Origin: Chryseobacterium sp. KLBC 52
GTDB lineage: Bacteria; Bacteroidota; Bacteroidia; Flavobacteriales; Weeksellaceae
Direction: 5' to 3'
DNA: 64,000 bases
NCBI RefSeq assembly: GCF_003347605.1
Contig: NZ_QDFZ01000003.1
Location: forward strand, 62,001-126,000
Part shown: positions 35,004-43,705 of the stretch, in pieces
How the letters are laid out: every line of letters begins with the position of its first letter
Position numbering within the stretch: position 1 is the first letter of the stretch
Translations under genes and position numbers: made by a program
Notes under the pieces: generated by a model
The model's input: the letters and a program-made list of their open reading frames with translations, nothing else
Told to the model about the DNA's origin: nothing
Database searches by the model: none

Positions 35004-35257
35004 TAATTCAATTCTTCAACAATGATGTAATCTCCTTCTTCCTCACGAAGAGCAATCCGGCTTTTTTCTGCCCCAAATTCTACATACATTGGCCCGCTGA
35101 ACGGTGCCTGATACAAAATTCTGAAAAGAGTCTCCGGAAGAAGTCCCATTTCAATAATTTTATTGGGCATTTTAAGATGGTCGTTATCATATCCCAATAT
35201 CTTCCCCATTTTGTTTTTAGGGAATCCACTTAATTTATGTAATCCTTTCTCTTTCAA
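35003..35257 (-). CDS. feoA: Ferrous iron transport protein A
   Basis: 84-aa SH3-like cytoplasmic partner of FeoB. GKILGYDNDHLKMPNKIIEMGLLPETLFRILYQAPFSGPMYVEFGAEKSRIALREEE follows the FeoA pattern (Gly-rich first strand, MGLLPG-like turn, IALR strand). It is the first gene of a tightly coupled feoA-feoB-cys operon, with one-base TAATG overlaps at both joints. Confidence 0.92.
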   Translation of the reverse strand: MKEKGLHKLSGFPKNKMGKILGYDNDHLKMPNKIIEMGLLPETLFRILYQAPFSGPMYVEFGAEKSRIALREEEGDYIIVEELN

Positions 35258-35276
35258 AGCCTAATTTTTAGTCCTG

Positions 35277-35308
35277 CAAATATACGCTATTTAAATTTAA
35301 TCTAAATA
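35277..35308 (-). promoter_or_regulatory. feo promoter -7 element with overlapping palindrome
   Basis: Minus-strand TATATTTG (35284-35277) matches TAnnTTTG and starts 20 bases before feoA. Just upstream a near-palindrome TATTTAAATT...AATCTAAATA spans 35288-35308, in the -33/-7 spacer. Position suggests an iron-responsive repressor site (Fur or DtxR type), but the sequence does not match a consensus I can cite. Confidence 0.4.
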
Positions 35309-35326
35309 ACGTTTTGACATAAAAGA

Positions 35327-35362
35327 AATCACCCCAAACACATTGCTGTATCTGGGGTGATT
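35327..35362 (-). terminator. Terminator of the GLPGLI gene
   Basis: Ten-base perfect stem AATCACCCCA / TGGGGTGATT with a 16-base loop, then a T-rich run on the minus strand; 28 bases after the GLPGLI stop. Confidence 0.75.
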
Positions 35363-35390
35363 CAAAATATAATTTAGTTGATATGAAGTC

Positions 35391-36290
35391 TTATTTTTTC
35401 TTCTTGTCAAAAGGCTGATCTTTTTCTATGGGATTATCATTGGATCCGAAGAAATCTTTCACCTGCTTTTCCAGCCTTTTCATGAAGTCTCCTACTGTTC
35501 CGTCTGTTCCCGGCATGGGTCTGCTCATATTTTCTGCAGTCATGTACGGTCTTGATTCTGCGAACGGATCTGCTTTGTATCCTTCGTAGGATTTAAGAAA
35601 TTTTTCTTTGGATGTAGGTGTTATTGTATTGCTCATCATGCCCATCTTAGCATTGATCTTATCGGCATATGATAATTCTTCATAGTTTTCGATCTTTTTG
35701 TTTCCGCTCAATTGCCATGAATAGTTCTTATCAGTGTCTTCGATTTTTACAATTAGCCCCGGAAGTCCTTTAAACTTATAAGGTCCATCCTGAAAAGGAA
35801 TGTCAGAACTAAACCAGGCTGTCCACTTTCTTCCTCCAAATTCTGTAGTTGCTTTCTGAGCATTGTATGCTCCTATTTTTTCTTTATCAGGTAAAATGCT
35901 CCATTGTAATTTCGGTTCGTCTTCGTATGAGAATAGGTTTCTGCTGATTCTATCTACATACTGAACCTTCATATCCGGATAACTTTTGATAATTTTATAA
36001 GAGAATTTTGGCCACTTTATAAATTTAGTCATGTCCTTGAAAGACTTGGTTTTCTCCATTTCTTCTATCTGAACTTTAATGATAGAATCCTGAGCCGGCA
36101 TTGTATAATCCTGATAGATTGATTTCTTTGGGGTAATATCAAGAATAGTAATAATCTTATCCATTCTTGCCGAATCTTTCTTCGGCTTAAAAGTCAGTTC
36201 ATAAAAGAAACGGTTCGCTGTTTCTTTAGATTCCTGAGCTCCTGCAAACGCAAACAGAGTGATCAAAAATATGGAGAATAACTTTTTCAT
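35391..36290 (-). CDS. GLPGLI family protein
   Basis: 299-aa secreted protein: signal peptide MKKLFSIFLITLFAFAG-AQ, the defining GLPGLI box in GPYKFKGLPGLIVKIEDTD (about residues 183-196), and the upstream WTAWFSSDIPFQDGPY motif. GLPGLI proteins are of unknown function and are typically paired with an outer-membrane barrel/TonB-like receptor. Such a receptor is found 730 bases away at 37021, but a DinB-family gene on the opposite strand now lies between. The C-terminus is rich in Lys and Pro. Confidence 0.9.
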   Translation of the reverse strand: MKKLFSIFLITLFAFAGAQESKETANRFFYELTFKPKKDSARMDKIITILDITPKKSIYQDYTMPAQDSIIKVQIEEMEKTKSFKDMTKFIKWPKFSYKIIKSYPDMKVQYVDRISRNLFSYEDEPKLQWSILPDKEKIGAYNAQKATTEFGGRKWTAWFSSDIPFQDGPYKFKGLPGLIVKIEDTDKNYSWQLSGNKKIENYEELSYADKINAKMGMMSNTITPTSKEKFLKSYEGYKADPFAESRPYMTAENMSRPMPGTDGTVGDFMKRLEKQVKDFFGSNDNPIEKDQPFDKKKK

Positions 36291-36471
36291 TGTAGCAAGT
36301 TTATATAATTAGTAATCATATGTCTTCTTTTGTTACAGTTTATTTCAAATTTTATTTTCTGGTAAAAAATATTCTTCCGTTTCAATCTTTACTACTTAAA
36401 AAATTATGATTCTGTTAAAACAGTTTCATTTTTAAAACGCTTACCTTTAAGTTTCTAAAAAACAAAATATT

Positions 36472-36969
36472 ATGAACACCTTATCTCAATTAAAATCCGA
36501 ACTGGAAGGAGAATTTCAAACCACCAAAAAATTTATTGAACTATTTCCTGAAGGAAAAAACGATTATGCTCCGCATGAAAAAAGTATGAAACTGATGCCG
36601 CTTGCCACCCATCTTGTAGAAGTTTTTGAATGGCCCAACACTATTTTGAAAACTTCCGAGCTGGATTTTGCCAAAGGAGACTACAAACCTACCGTTCTTT
36701 CTACAAAAGATGATCTGATGAAAAAACTGGAAGATGATTATCAGTCCGCAAAAACAGCATTGGAAAACAGTACGGAAGACGATCTGAACCCCAGTTGGAC
36801 GATTAAAAATGAAGGCCATGAACTGGCAAGCTGGAGCAAGTACGGCGCGATCCGGCATGCTTTAAACCAAATCACTCATCACAGGGCTCAACTGGGAGTG
36901 TATTACAGACTAAACAATATTCCTTTGCCGGGAAGCTATGGGCCTTCAGCAGACCAGCAAAGCTTTTAA
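36472..36969 (+). CDS. DinB-family protein
   Basis: 165-aa four-helix-bundle DinB/YfiT-like protein, with His residues positioned to bind a divalent metal: PLATHLVEVFEWPN (about 40-53) and ALNQITHHRAQLGVYYRLNNIPLPGSYGP at the C-terminus. DinB proteins act as metal-dependent thiol transferases or hydrolases. It stands on the plus strand between the GLPGLI and the barrel genes and has a terminator directly after it. The substrate is unknown. Confidence 0.88.
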   Translation: MNTLSQLKSELEGEFQTTKKFIELFPEGKNDYAPHEKSMKLMPLATHLVEVFEWPNTILKTSELDFAKGDYKPTVLSTKDDLMKKLEDDYQSAKTALENSTEDDLNPSWTIKNEGHELASWSKYGAIRHALNQITHHRAQLGVYYRLNNIPLPGSYGPSADQQSF

Positions 36970-36986
36970 TTTCAGTATATCTCAAT

Positions 36987-37017
36987 AAAAAGACCAATCC
37001 TGATGGATTGGTCTTTT
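36987..37017. terminator. Bidirectional terminator
   Basis: AAAAGACCAATCC / GGATTGGTCTTTT, perfect 13-base stem with a 4-base loop, between the convergent DinB and outer-membrane barrel genes. Confidence 0.9.
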
Positions 37018-37020
37018 GTT

Positions 37021-39735
37021 TTATTTAAAATTAAATTTTACAGTAAACATCACCTGGCTAGGGCGGAGCTGCATACTTGTTTGTGTGATATTTGTATTAT
37101 CAATATCTATTCTTTCAAACACTCTCTTATTTGCTATATTCATCCATTTTAGCTCAAAATCAATTTTCTTTTTAGCCCAGGAGAACTGATATGAAACGTC
37201 AAAGAAACCATTATTATATTTTATATCTGCAGATTTTGAATTGATCTGATCCCAATAAAATCCTATGGTATGGTTTTCTAACGGATAGAAAAATACATTA
37301 AGATTGTGGTTGTATCCTTCTGACTTTCCTTTATTATCCGTAAGGAAAATATTAGATGTCTTATTCCATGTTTTAGATGCGTTAAAATCTACACTCATCC
37401 ATGAGAAATAAGTATTGTTAAATTTAATTCCTAGTGTATTTCCATTCGTTTTATTATCAATATTATCAGTGTTTCTGATGGATTGAGATTTAGAAATGGT
37501 ATTGTTATAACTTAATGATGCATTGGTTTTAAATTTCGGAAAATATTTTCCTATTTCTGCATAATAAGTATTGCTGGTCCTTTTATTTTCTCTCTCCAAA
37601 TATTCTGTTACTCTGAAGCCTGATTCATTAACGATACTTGAAGCAATAAGGTTATTTTTTGCATCACTTATTCTATATCCAACGTTAAAGAAAAGGTTAT
37701 TTAACGGATTTCTGTACTCCAATCTTGTGCCTGCATTTTTAGTAGTAGTCTGAGGGATCGGGTTTTTAGGGTTCATCACATTGAATCCTCCTGGACTTGT
37801 GAGAATATATCCTGCATAAGCTGTCTGAATATCTCCGAAGTTATTACTAATTCCTCCATTCACACTCGCTTTGAAGAATGAAGCAAATGAATATTGAGCA
37901 AAAACATTAGGAGTAAATGTTACTTTACTTAATGATTTTGAAACATTTCTAAATGCATCTTCAGCCTTAATATTATTGAAGTTTACAGGGAAACTTGAAA
38001 ATAAACTCCATGACTCAGATTTATAATTGATTCCTACGGAAGCCGATGGATTAACTCTCGTAAATTTCAGATCATTTTCATAAGCTAAATTTGCAAAATC
38101 CGGTTTATTATCTACAGTACTTCCATCGAAATTTGTTGTCAGATTATCAGTTGAAAAATCAAATCCAACCTGTGGTGTGAATGTCCATCCTTTTGAAGAG
38201 AAACTGATATTTGCAGAATGCGATGTATCTAAAGATTTAATCCTGAAATATTGTAAAGCAGTACTACCCGGTGTGAATTTAATGGTTGTAAAATCATTGC
38301 TCCCAGGTTCTTTATATGGAAACTGTAAATAATTGGCAGGAGAAATTTCTAAAATCTGTTTATCATTCTGATAGCTCAGATAGGATTTGAAATTTACCAT
38401 TTTTTCTTTCCATGGAATAATTGTACTTAAGGAGTTCTGGAAAGATGTTGTAGGTGATTCCAATGCTTCGTTTCCTATCCTGTAACCCTGCTTATCATTT
38501 CTTTCTGCAAAAGCTCTATCTGCATTCCAGAATTGAGAGAATGTGGTTGTGTTTTTGAAGAATCCTTTTTTTGCATTTTTAGTAAAGATTAATTCTCCTT
38601 TTAATTTATCTGTATAGAAATTATTCAGGAACCTTGTCATATATTGTGTACCCTGTTGAATATCTCTGGTAACACTATTAGACTCTCTTTCCACTGCATT
38701 ATTGGTATAGTTTGCATTGGCTTTCAGTTCCCATTCCTTCTTTTTATCAATATTGGTAAGATAATTTGCTGACAAATAATGAACACTGTTCATCAAATAT
38801 CTTTTTACCGGAAGATCAGGTGTTGTAGCATTCTCTACATTGAGCCAGTTATTTTGGGAGATATTACTTCTTCTTCCTTCCCATGAACTGCCGAATGCTA
38901 AAATATTCCCTTCATTTTCTACCTGCTCACCCATGTTATTGGTTTTATAATTGACAACCCATTGGCTTTTCTGCCCGAAAAACATGGGGGTTAATTTTAC
39001 ATTCCAGAGGAAAGGTTCTAAACCAACTCCTACTTCACCTCTCCCGGTCATGGTGACAGAGTTTTTCAGTTTGATATTGATGGCTGCCTGGTCTGAAGGT
39101 ACTTTATCCTGAAGGATTTTTACCGGCTGGTGGTTCTCCAGAACTTCTACTTTCTGTACGGCATCTTTAGGAAGTGAATTGTTGATGGTACCGTAACCTC
39201 CTTCCATAAGGTCTTTTCCGTTTACATAGAATTTGTTGATGGCATTTCCCTGGTATAGAATTGTTCCGTCTTTATTTACTTCAATTCCCGGAATCTTTTT
39301 CATTACATCTGCAAGGGTTCTGTCATTTTTACTATTGAAAGCTTTAAGATCGTAAGAAATGGTATCACCTCTTGCGGTGATCATTTTGGTTTTCAGCTGT
39401 ACTTCTTTAATTTCTGTGGCTTCAGACTGCATTTTAAAGTTCAGGGTCTGGTCACTATTATTAATCTGCTTTGTAAGAGGTTTTTGATTGAAAGCTTTCA
39501 CTTTCAGATCCACGTTGGATTCAGCGGAGGTAAAAGTTACTTTATACTCTCCTTTGGAGTTTGTAATGGCGTAAGCAAGAATCGCATCTTTACCTGGCTC
39601 TTCTATGGTTACACTGGCGCTTGGTATTGCTACCCCGTCATCATCAGTAATTTTTCCTGAAACCGTTTTCTGCGCGAAAGTAAGCACAGTAAAGAATAGC
39701 ATCAGAAACAAAGAAATATTTTTTTTCATACCCAT
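37021..39735 (-). CDS. TonB-dependent receptor-like outer-membrane barrel protein
   Basis: 904-aa exported protein. Signal peptide MGMKKNISLFLMLFFTVLTF-AQ (the ATG at 39729 could also serve), a CarboxypepD_reg-like N-domain (about 20-105; KTVSGKITDDDGVAIPSASV), a plug-like domain (about 130-220; IPGIEVNKDGTILYQGNAINKFYVNGKD) and a C-terminal barrel of OMP_b-brl_3 type ending in a terminal F-K (MFTVKFNFK). It is the partner type normally adjacent to GLPGLI genes. A palindrome-overlapped promoter element is upstream (39818-39837). The transported substrate is unknown. Confidence 0.88.
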   Translation of the reverse strand: MGMKKNISLFLMLFFTVLTFAQKTVSGKITDDDGVAIPSASVTIEEPGKDAILAYAITNSKGEYKVTFTSAESNVDLKVKAFNQKPLTKQINNSDQTLNFKMQSEATEIKEVQLKTKMITARGDTISYDLKAFNSKNDRTLADVMKKIPGIEVNKDGTILYQGNAINKFYVNGKDLMEGGYGTINNSLPKDAVQKVEVLENHQPVKILQDKVPSDQAAINIKLKNSVTMTGRGEVGVGLEPFLWNVKLTPMFFGQKSQWVVNYKTNNMGEQVENEGNILAFGSSWEGRRSNISQNNWLNVENATTPDLPVKRYLMNSVHYLSANYLTNIDKKKEWELKANANYTNNAVERESNSVTRDIQQGTQYMTRFLNNFYTDKLKGELIFTKNAKKGFFKNTTTFSQFWNADRAFAERNDKQGYRIGNEALESPTTSFQNSLSTIIPWKEKMVNFKSYLSYQNDKQILEISPANYLQFPYKEPGSNDFTTIKFTPGSTALQYFRIKSLDTSHSANISFSSKGWTFTPQVGFDFSTDNLTTNFDGSTVDNKPDFANLAYENDLKFTRVNPSASVGINYKSESWSLFSSFPVNFNNIKAEDAFRNVSKSLSKVTFTPNVFAQYSFASFFKASVNGGISNNFGDIQTAYAGYILTSPGGFNVMNPKNPIPQTTTKNAGTRLEYRNPLNNLFFNVGYRISDAKNNLIASSIVNESGFRVTEYLERENKRTSNTYYAEIGKYFPKFKTNASLSYNNTISKSQSIRNTDNIDNKTNGNTLGIKFNNTYFSWMSVDFNASKTWNKTSNIFLTDNKGKSEGYNHNLNVFFYPLENHTIGFYWDQINSKSADIKYNNGFFDVSYQFSWAKKKIDFELKWMNIANKRVFERIDIDNTNITQTSMQLRPSQVMFTVKFNFK

Positions 39736-39817
39736 TATTTGCTCAATTAGTTAATCATTGTAGTTTTTTGTTACACTTTTTATAAAGATGAATTTTGTTG
39801 TTAAAGGTTAAATCACT

Positions 39818-39837
39818 ATCACTACAAAAATAGTGAT
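39818..39837 (-). promoter_or_regulatory. Palindrome overlapping the -7 element of the barrel gene
   Basis: ATCACTA-N6-TAGTGAT is a perfect inverted repeat; the six-base loop and first arm bases contain minus-strand TATTTTTG (39832-39825), a TAnnTTTG -7 match. The first arm is also doubled as a direct repeat (ATCACTATCACTA). The arrangement fits a repressor operator. Confidence 0.4.
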
Positions 39838-40154
39838 AATTTTCAAACTTTTATATCTTTTGAAAAAAATAAATATTTTAAAACAAAATCCGGAAGGATT
39901 TGCCTTTTTTATTATGAATATATATTTCATCACAAGATTCTGTTTGGCATAACAATTCTGCAAAAGAATTGAGAAAACTATTTTTTTAATTTATGGAACA
40001 TAGTCTGAATAAATTTTGTCATAATTAACTATATAAAGAACAATTTTAAATAGAACAAAGGATATTAATAATCACACTCATTCTAAATAGGAAAATCTGA
40101 TTTGAATCATAGATTAAAAAAAAATTAAACACTGGTACATCAATATATATTTAA

Positions 40155-40162
40155 TAATTTTG
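40155..40162 (+). promoter_or_regulatory. Putative -7 element of the cupin/JmjC gene
   Basis: TAATTTTG (TAnnTTTG) 18 bases before the ATG at 40181. Confidence 0.45.
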
Positions 40163-40180
40163 TAACATAAAATTTATAAA

Positions 40181-41062
40181 ATGGGAATTATTTTAAAGCC
40201 TATAGATGTTGTAGAAGACATTTCTAAAGAAGATTTCTACGAAAAATATCTGAAGCCAAGAAGGCCCGTTGTCATCAGGAATATGGCAAAAAAATGGCCT
40301 GCTTATCAAAAATGGACGATGGAATATATGAAGGAGGTTGTAGGAGATGTGGAGGTCCCTCTATATGACAGCTCAAAGGCCGATCCTTCTGCTCCCATCA
40401 ATGCATCAGCAGCAAAAATGAAGTTTGGAGATTATATAGATCTTATCCAGCGAGAGCCTACTGATCTAAGAATTTTCCTGTTCGACCCCATAAAATATGC
40501 TCCAAAATTATTGGAAGATTATATTTCTCCTAAAGAATTAATGGGGGGCTTCCTTGATAAATACCCTAATATGTTCTTTGGAGGAAAAGGTTCTGTAACC
40601 TTCCTTCACTTTGATATTGATATGGCTCATATTTTCCATACTCATTTCAACGGAAGAAAACATATTCTTCTTTTTGATTATAAATGGAGAGAAAGACTGT
40701 ATCAGATTCCCTATGCTACGTATGCACTGGAGGATTATGATATAGAAAATCCGGATTTCACAAAATTCCCGGCACTGGATGGTGTAGAAGGCATTGAATG
40801 CTATCTGGAACATGGTGATACTTTATTTATGCCTACAGGCTGGTGGCATTGGATGAAATATCTGGACGGAAGTTTCTCGATTTCCCTAAGAGCCTGGGAC
40901 AAATCATGGGCTGTAAAAGCACATTCTCTATGGAATCTTACTGTACAACGTAAATTTGATGACATCATGAAGTCTAATTTCAAAAAGAAATATATGGACT
41001 GGAAAGAGAAAATGGCGATTAAAAGAGCAGAAATAGCTTTGAAAAGAGGCTTACCAAGATAA
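40181..41062 (+). CDS. Cupin-like (JmjC-type) oxygenase-family protein
   Basis: 293-aa cupin_8/JmjC-type protein. The iron-binding pattern HFDIDMAHIF (HxD, about residues 144-146) and PTGWWHWMKYLDGSFSISLRAW (distal His, about 222) are visible, with KHILLFDYKW between, matching 2-oxoglutarate/Fe(II) protein hydroxylases. The N-terminus PRRPVVIRNMAKKWPAYQKWTMEYMK is typical of the family. Targets are unknown. It is monocistronic, with a strong terminator straight after. Confidence 0.85.
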   Translation: MGIILKPIDVVEDISKEDFYEKYLKPRRPVVIRNMAKKWPAYQKWTMEYMKEVVGDVEVPLYDSSKADPSAPINASAAKMKFGDYIDLIQREPTDLRIFLFDPIKYAPKLLEDYISPKELMGGFLDKYPNMFFGGKGSVTFLHFDIDMAHIFHTHFNGRKHILLFDYKWRERLYQIPYATYALEDYDIENPDFTKFPALDGVEGIECYLEHGDTLFMPTGWWHWMKYLDGSFSISLRAWDKSWAVKAHSLWNLTVQRKFDDIMKSNFKKKYMDWKEKMAIKRAEIALKRGLPR

Positions 41063-41063
41063 T

Positions 41064-41095
41064 AAAAAAGACGTTTCACTTGAAACGTCTTTTTT
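41064..41095 (+). terminator. Rho-independent terminator
   Basis: AAAAAAGACGTTTCA / TGAAACGTCTTTTTT, perfect 15-base stem and 2-base apex, between convergent genes. Confidence 0.9.
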
Positions 41096-41120
41096 ATTTT
41101 ACTTACTCAATATCAACAAC

Positions 41121-42845
41121 TTACAAAACTCTATAAACTGGATACTGCCTGAATGTTTTTTCTTCAAAATAAGGAGAGTGCTTGTATACCCAATCGAGCT
41201 GGGCATCTCCGTCTTCAGACAGTTTTTTATCAGATACTTTGGCTGCCTCAAAAGCTTCTTTGAGTTTTTTATCCTTTTTCAGGAGTTCAGCAGCTGTATC
41301 TTCAAAAATATAAGCGGAATAATATTCTTTCTGTGCCAGAATTCCATCAAAGAAATTCCAGTTGAAAAATGAGTCTAATGCTTCAGGTTCAAGGGTTTCT
41401 ATAATATATTTTACAGCAGGCTGATCGGTTGAAACCAGATAATCTCCGGCAATAAATTCCCTATTTTTCTGTGTAGCATCAACCGTTGTTTCAAAATGCA
41501 GGTAGTGCCCTTCATAAGGGTTTTTAACGGTTTTAAAATCTTTAATTTTATAAGACTCAACCATTAAAGTACTGTCCTTCTGTATCGGTTTCATCTGAAT
41601 ATTATTTCTTTTAAACTCTTCAATCACCCGGTACTGCGACTGCGGAATTACATAATATTTCGGAATGGTAATATATCCCGTAGGGATAGCTGTTGTAAAG
41701 AGTTTTATATTCTTTGTAAAGGGCTTATTTCGGTCATAATACAGCCTTGGCTTTCCTGAAACTTCACTAGGTTTGTACTTTCCTTCGTAGCCTTTAAAAT
41801 CCATCATTGAAAATTTTGTGGAGTCTATTTTCCAACGGATTCCGTACGGTTTGCCTGCCTGATACTGTTTTAAATTTTCTTTGCGAAGCTGCTTTATTTT
41901 TTGATAATCTTTATCTAAATTCTGCAGATTCACCAGCATATATTTGTACGTAGCATCTACCCTTTTGTCATAAGGTTTCAGCATATGGGTTTCGGGAACG
42001 GTTCCCAAAGAATTAAAAAGCGAAGTATATCCTGTAGAGTATCTGGGAGAGTCTTCAAATGAGGCAAATCCGACTTCCGGAACGTCTCCGTGAATGTTGA
42101 CGTAGGGCGTACTTTCATACCCCAGTTTTTTCATATCCTCAAGATTTTTAGCCTGATAATTATTATAGAAATAATTTCCAAGAGTATTTCCCAGACGTTC
42201 TTTAAATGTAGAAATATAGGTGAAAGTATATTGATAATCTGCTCCGTTGCTGACATGGTTGTCGATAAAAACATCAGGCTTTAACCACTGATAGATTTCC
42301 TGAAAGCTTCTGGCATTTTTAGAATCTGCCTTGATAAAATCTCTGTTCAGGTCATAATTCCTCGCATTGCCTCTGAAACCATACTGTTCCGGACCATTCT
42401 GATTGGCTCTTGAGTAAGAACCTCTGTTGAGCATGCCACTTACATTATAGGCAGAAATAGCGGCAATGACAAAATTCTGTGGAGTTTTAATCTTTTTAGT
42501 AGCAAGATCTCTCATCAACATCATGGTAGCGTCTATTCCGTCCGGTTCTCCGGGGTGAATACCATTGTTAACAAATATAATGGCTTTATCTTTTCTTAAT
42601 TTCTCAAAATCTTTTTCAGGAAAAGGGTTATAAACTACCACATAAATAGGTTTTCCGTTGTCATCTTCTCCTTTTTTAAGGTATTGGATGGTATTAAAAT
42701 TTTTCGCGAGTTCATGGTAATACCTATTCATTTCATCGTAGGTAACCGTCTGATTTCCATTTCCTTTTTCAAAAGGGGTCTGAAATGATTTTTGAGCTAA
42801 AAACAAGGTAGAACTCAGGGTGAATAAAAGATATTTCAGTTTCAT
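41121..42845 (-). CDS. M14-family zinc carboxypeptidase
   Basis: Secreted metallopeptidase of 574 aa. The start at 42845 gives the signal peptide MKLKYLLFTLSSTLFLA-Q; an ATG at 42854 would add three residues. Zinc ligands: HPGEPDG (His and Glu of HxxE, near 95) and the third His in FIDNHVSNGADY (near 198); catalytic Glu possibly in VPETHML (near 285). The NRDF-type loop RNARNYDLNRDFIKADSKNARSF is typical of M14. The C-terminal 200 residues (about 370-574) are a beta-rich accessory domain. Substrates are probably peptides or peptidoglycan stems. Confidence 0.9.
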   Translation of the reverse strand: MKLKYLLFTLSSTLFLAQKSFQTPFEKGNGNQTVTYDEMNRYYHELAKNFNTIQYLKKGEDDNGKPIYVVVYNPFPEKDFEKLRKDKAIIFVNNGIHPGEPDGIDATMMLMRDLATKKIKTPQNFVIAAISAYNVSGMLNRGSYSRANQNGPEQYGFRGNARNYDLNRDFIKADSKNARSFQEIYQWLKPDVFIDNHVSNGADYQYTFTYISTFKERLGNTLGNYFYNNYQAKNLEDMKKLGYESTPYVNIHGDVPEVGFASFEDSPRYSTGYTSLFNSLGTVPETHMLKPYDKRVDATYKYMLVNLQNLDKDYQKIKQLRKENLKQYQAGKPYGIRWKIDSTKFSMMDFKGYEGKYKPSEVSGKPRLYYDRNKPFTKNIKLFTTAIPTGYITIPKYYVIPQSQYRVIEEFKRNNIQMKPIQKDSTLMVESYKIKDFKTVKNPYEGHYLHFETTVDATQKNREFIAGDYLVSTDQPAVKYIIETLEPEALDSFFNWNFFDGILAQKEYYSAYIFEDTAAELLKKDKKLKEAFEAAKVSDKKLSEDGDAQLDWVYKHSPYFEEKTFRQYPVYRVL

Positions 42846-42929
42846 TGAAGTCATATTTTCAGACTTTAAAAGTAGTTATCTTTTGGGAGAAATGAGAATA
42901 TGTTGATGGGTAAAATGTTTTTAAAATTA

Positions 42930-42962
42930 AAACCTAACAGGTTTTGAAAACCTGTTAGGTTT
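42930..42962. terminator. Perfect 16-bp hairpin, likely terminator of the ADP-ribose gene cluster
   Basis: AAACCTAACAGGTTTT / AAAACCTGTTAGGTTT with a one-base loop, 14 bases after the metallophosphoesterase stop, then a T/A-rich minus-strand stretch. A related short palindrome AAACCTAATAGGTTT lies at 17776-17790, so it may be a dispersed repeat used as terminator. Confidence 0.65.
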
Positions 42963-42975
42963 GTTTTCAATAGTA

Positions 42976-43704
42976 TTAATTTCTGCCTTTTTCTTTGGGA
43001 TATAGAGAGGGAAGCGGATCGCTTTGCCAGAATTGCTTGGAGTCAATATCCATGATGGATAAAGATCCTGTATAGGCTGCTCCGGTATCCATATTCCAGA
43101 TATTGGCTTTATTGGCTGGTATTTTAATCCCAATATCAAGAGTAGGCGTATGCCCAATGAATATTTCTTTGTATAAAAGCAGTCTTTTAGGATATAATTC
43201 AGAATTTTTCGATAGTTTTTTATCCATTGCCACGGCAGTTTCCCAAAGCGTTCTGTCCCAGCGGTAATTACTGGAATAGACTTCTTTTTCAGGACCGTGC
43301 ATGGAAGAATATCCGGCATGAATAAACAGCCGGTTCTGATCATCAATATGATAATTTTTCATTCTTTGAAAGAATTCGAGATGAATATCCAGATCTTCAA
43401 GAGCATAATCAGCATAACTTTCTACCGTACTTTTTCCTCCGTTAAAAAGCCATACATCGGGTTTTTGCCCAAATGCCAACCAATCTTCACCCCATGCATC
43501 ATGGTTTCCTTTGATGAAAATACATTCCTGTCTTTCGGAAAGTTCCAGTAAGAACTGTATGATTTGTGAAGACTCGCTCCATCCGTCCACATAATCGCCG
43601 AGGAAGATCAGCTGATCATTTGTGGTCACTCCTGCTCTTTCAAGAACCTGCAACAAGGCTTTAAATCCTCCGTGGATGTCTCCTATGACTAATGTTCTGC
43701 TCAT
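42976..43704 (-). CDS. Metallophosphoesterase (PP2A / Ap4A-hydrolase-like)
   Basis: 242-aa phosphatase. The start is set at MSRTLVIGDIHGG (43704), one base after the KptA stop; an ATG at 43728 would overlap KptA. Metal-binding motifs in order: VIGDIHGG (D-x-H), FLGDYVDGWSESSQ (GDxVDR-like), FIKGNHDAWGEDWL (GNHE-like, with D), IHAGY and IGHTPT. Targets in related proteins are Ser/Thr phosphoproteins or bis-nucleoside polyphosphates. It is the last gene of the NAD/ADP-ribose cluster, suggesting a phosphorylated product of KptA/ADP-ribose processing as substrate. That is inference. Confidence 0.88.
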   Translation of the reverse strand: MSRTLVIGDIHGGFKALLQVLERAGVTTNDQLIFLGDYVDGWSESSQIIQFLLELSERQECIFIKGNHDAWGEDWLAFGQKPDVWLFNGGKSTVESYADYALEDLDIHLEFFQRMKNYHIDDQNRLFIHAGYSSMHGPEKEVYSSNYRWDRTLWETAVAMDKKLSKNSELYPKRLLLYKEIFIGHTPTLDIGIKIPANKANIWNMDTGAAYTGSLSIMDIDSKQFWQSDPLPSLYPKEKGRN

Positions 43705-43705
43705 T

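Larger units (their letters stand above)
39736..40180. other. 445-base AT-rich intergenic region
   Basis: Divergent promoters: a -7 element for the minus-strand barrel gene at 39825-39832 inside an inverted repeat (39818-39837), and TAATTTTG at 40155-40162 for the plus-strand gene at 40181. The middle (39850-40150) is A/T-rich, with no frame or repeat I could recognise. Confidence 0.6.
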
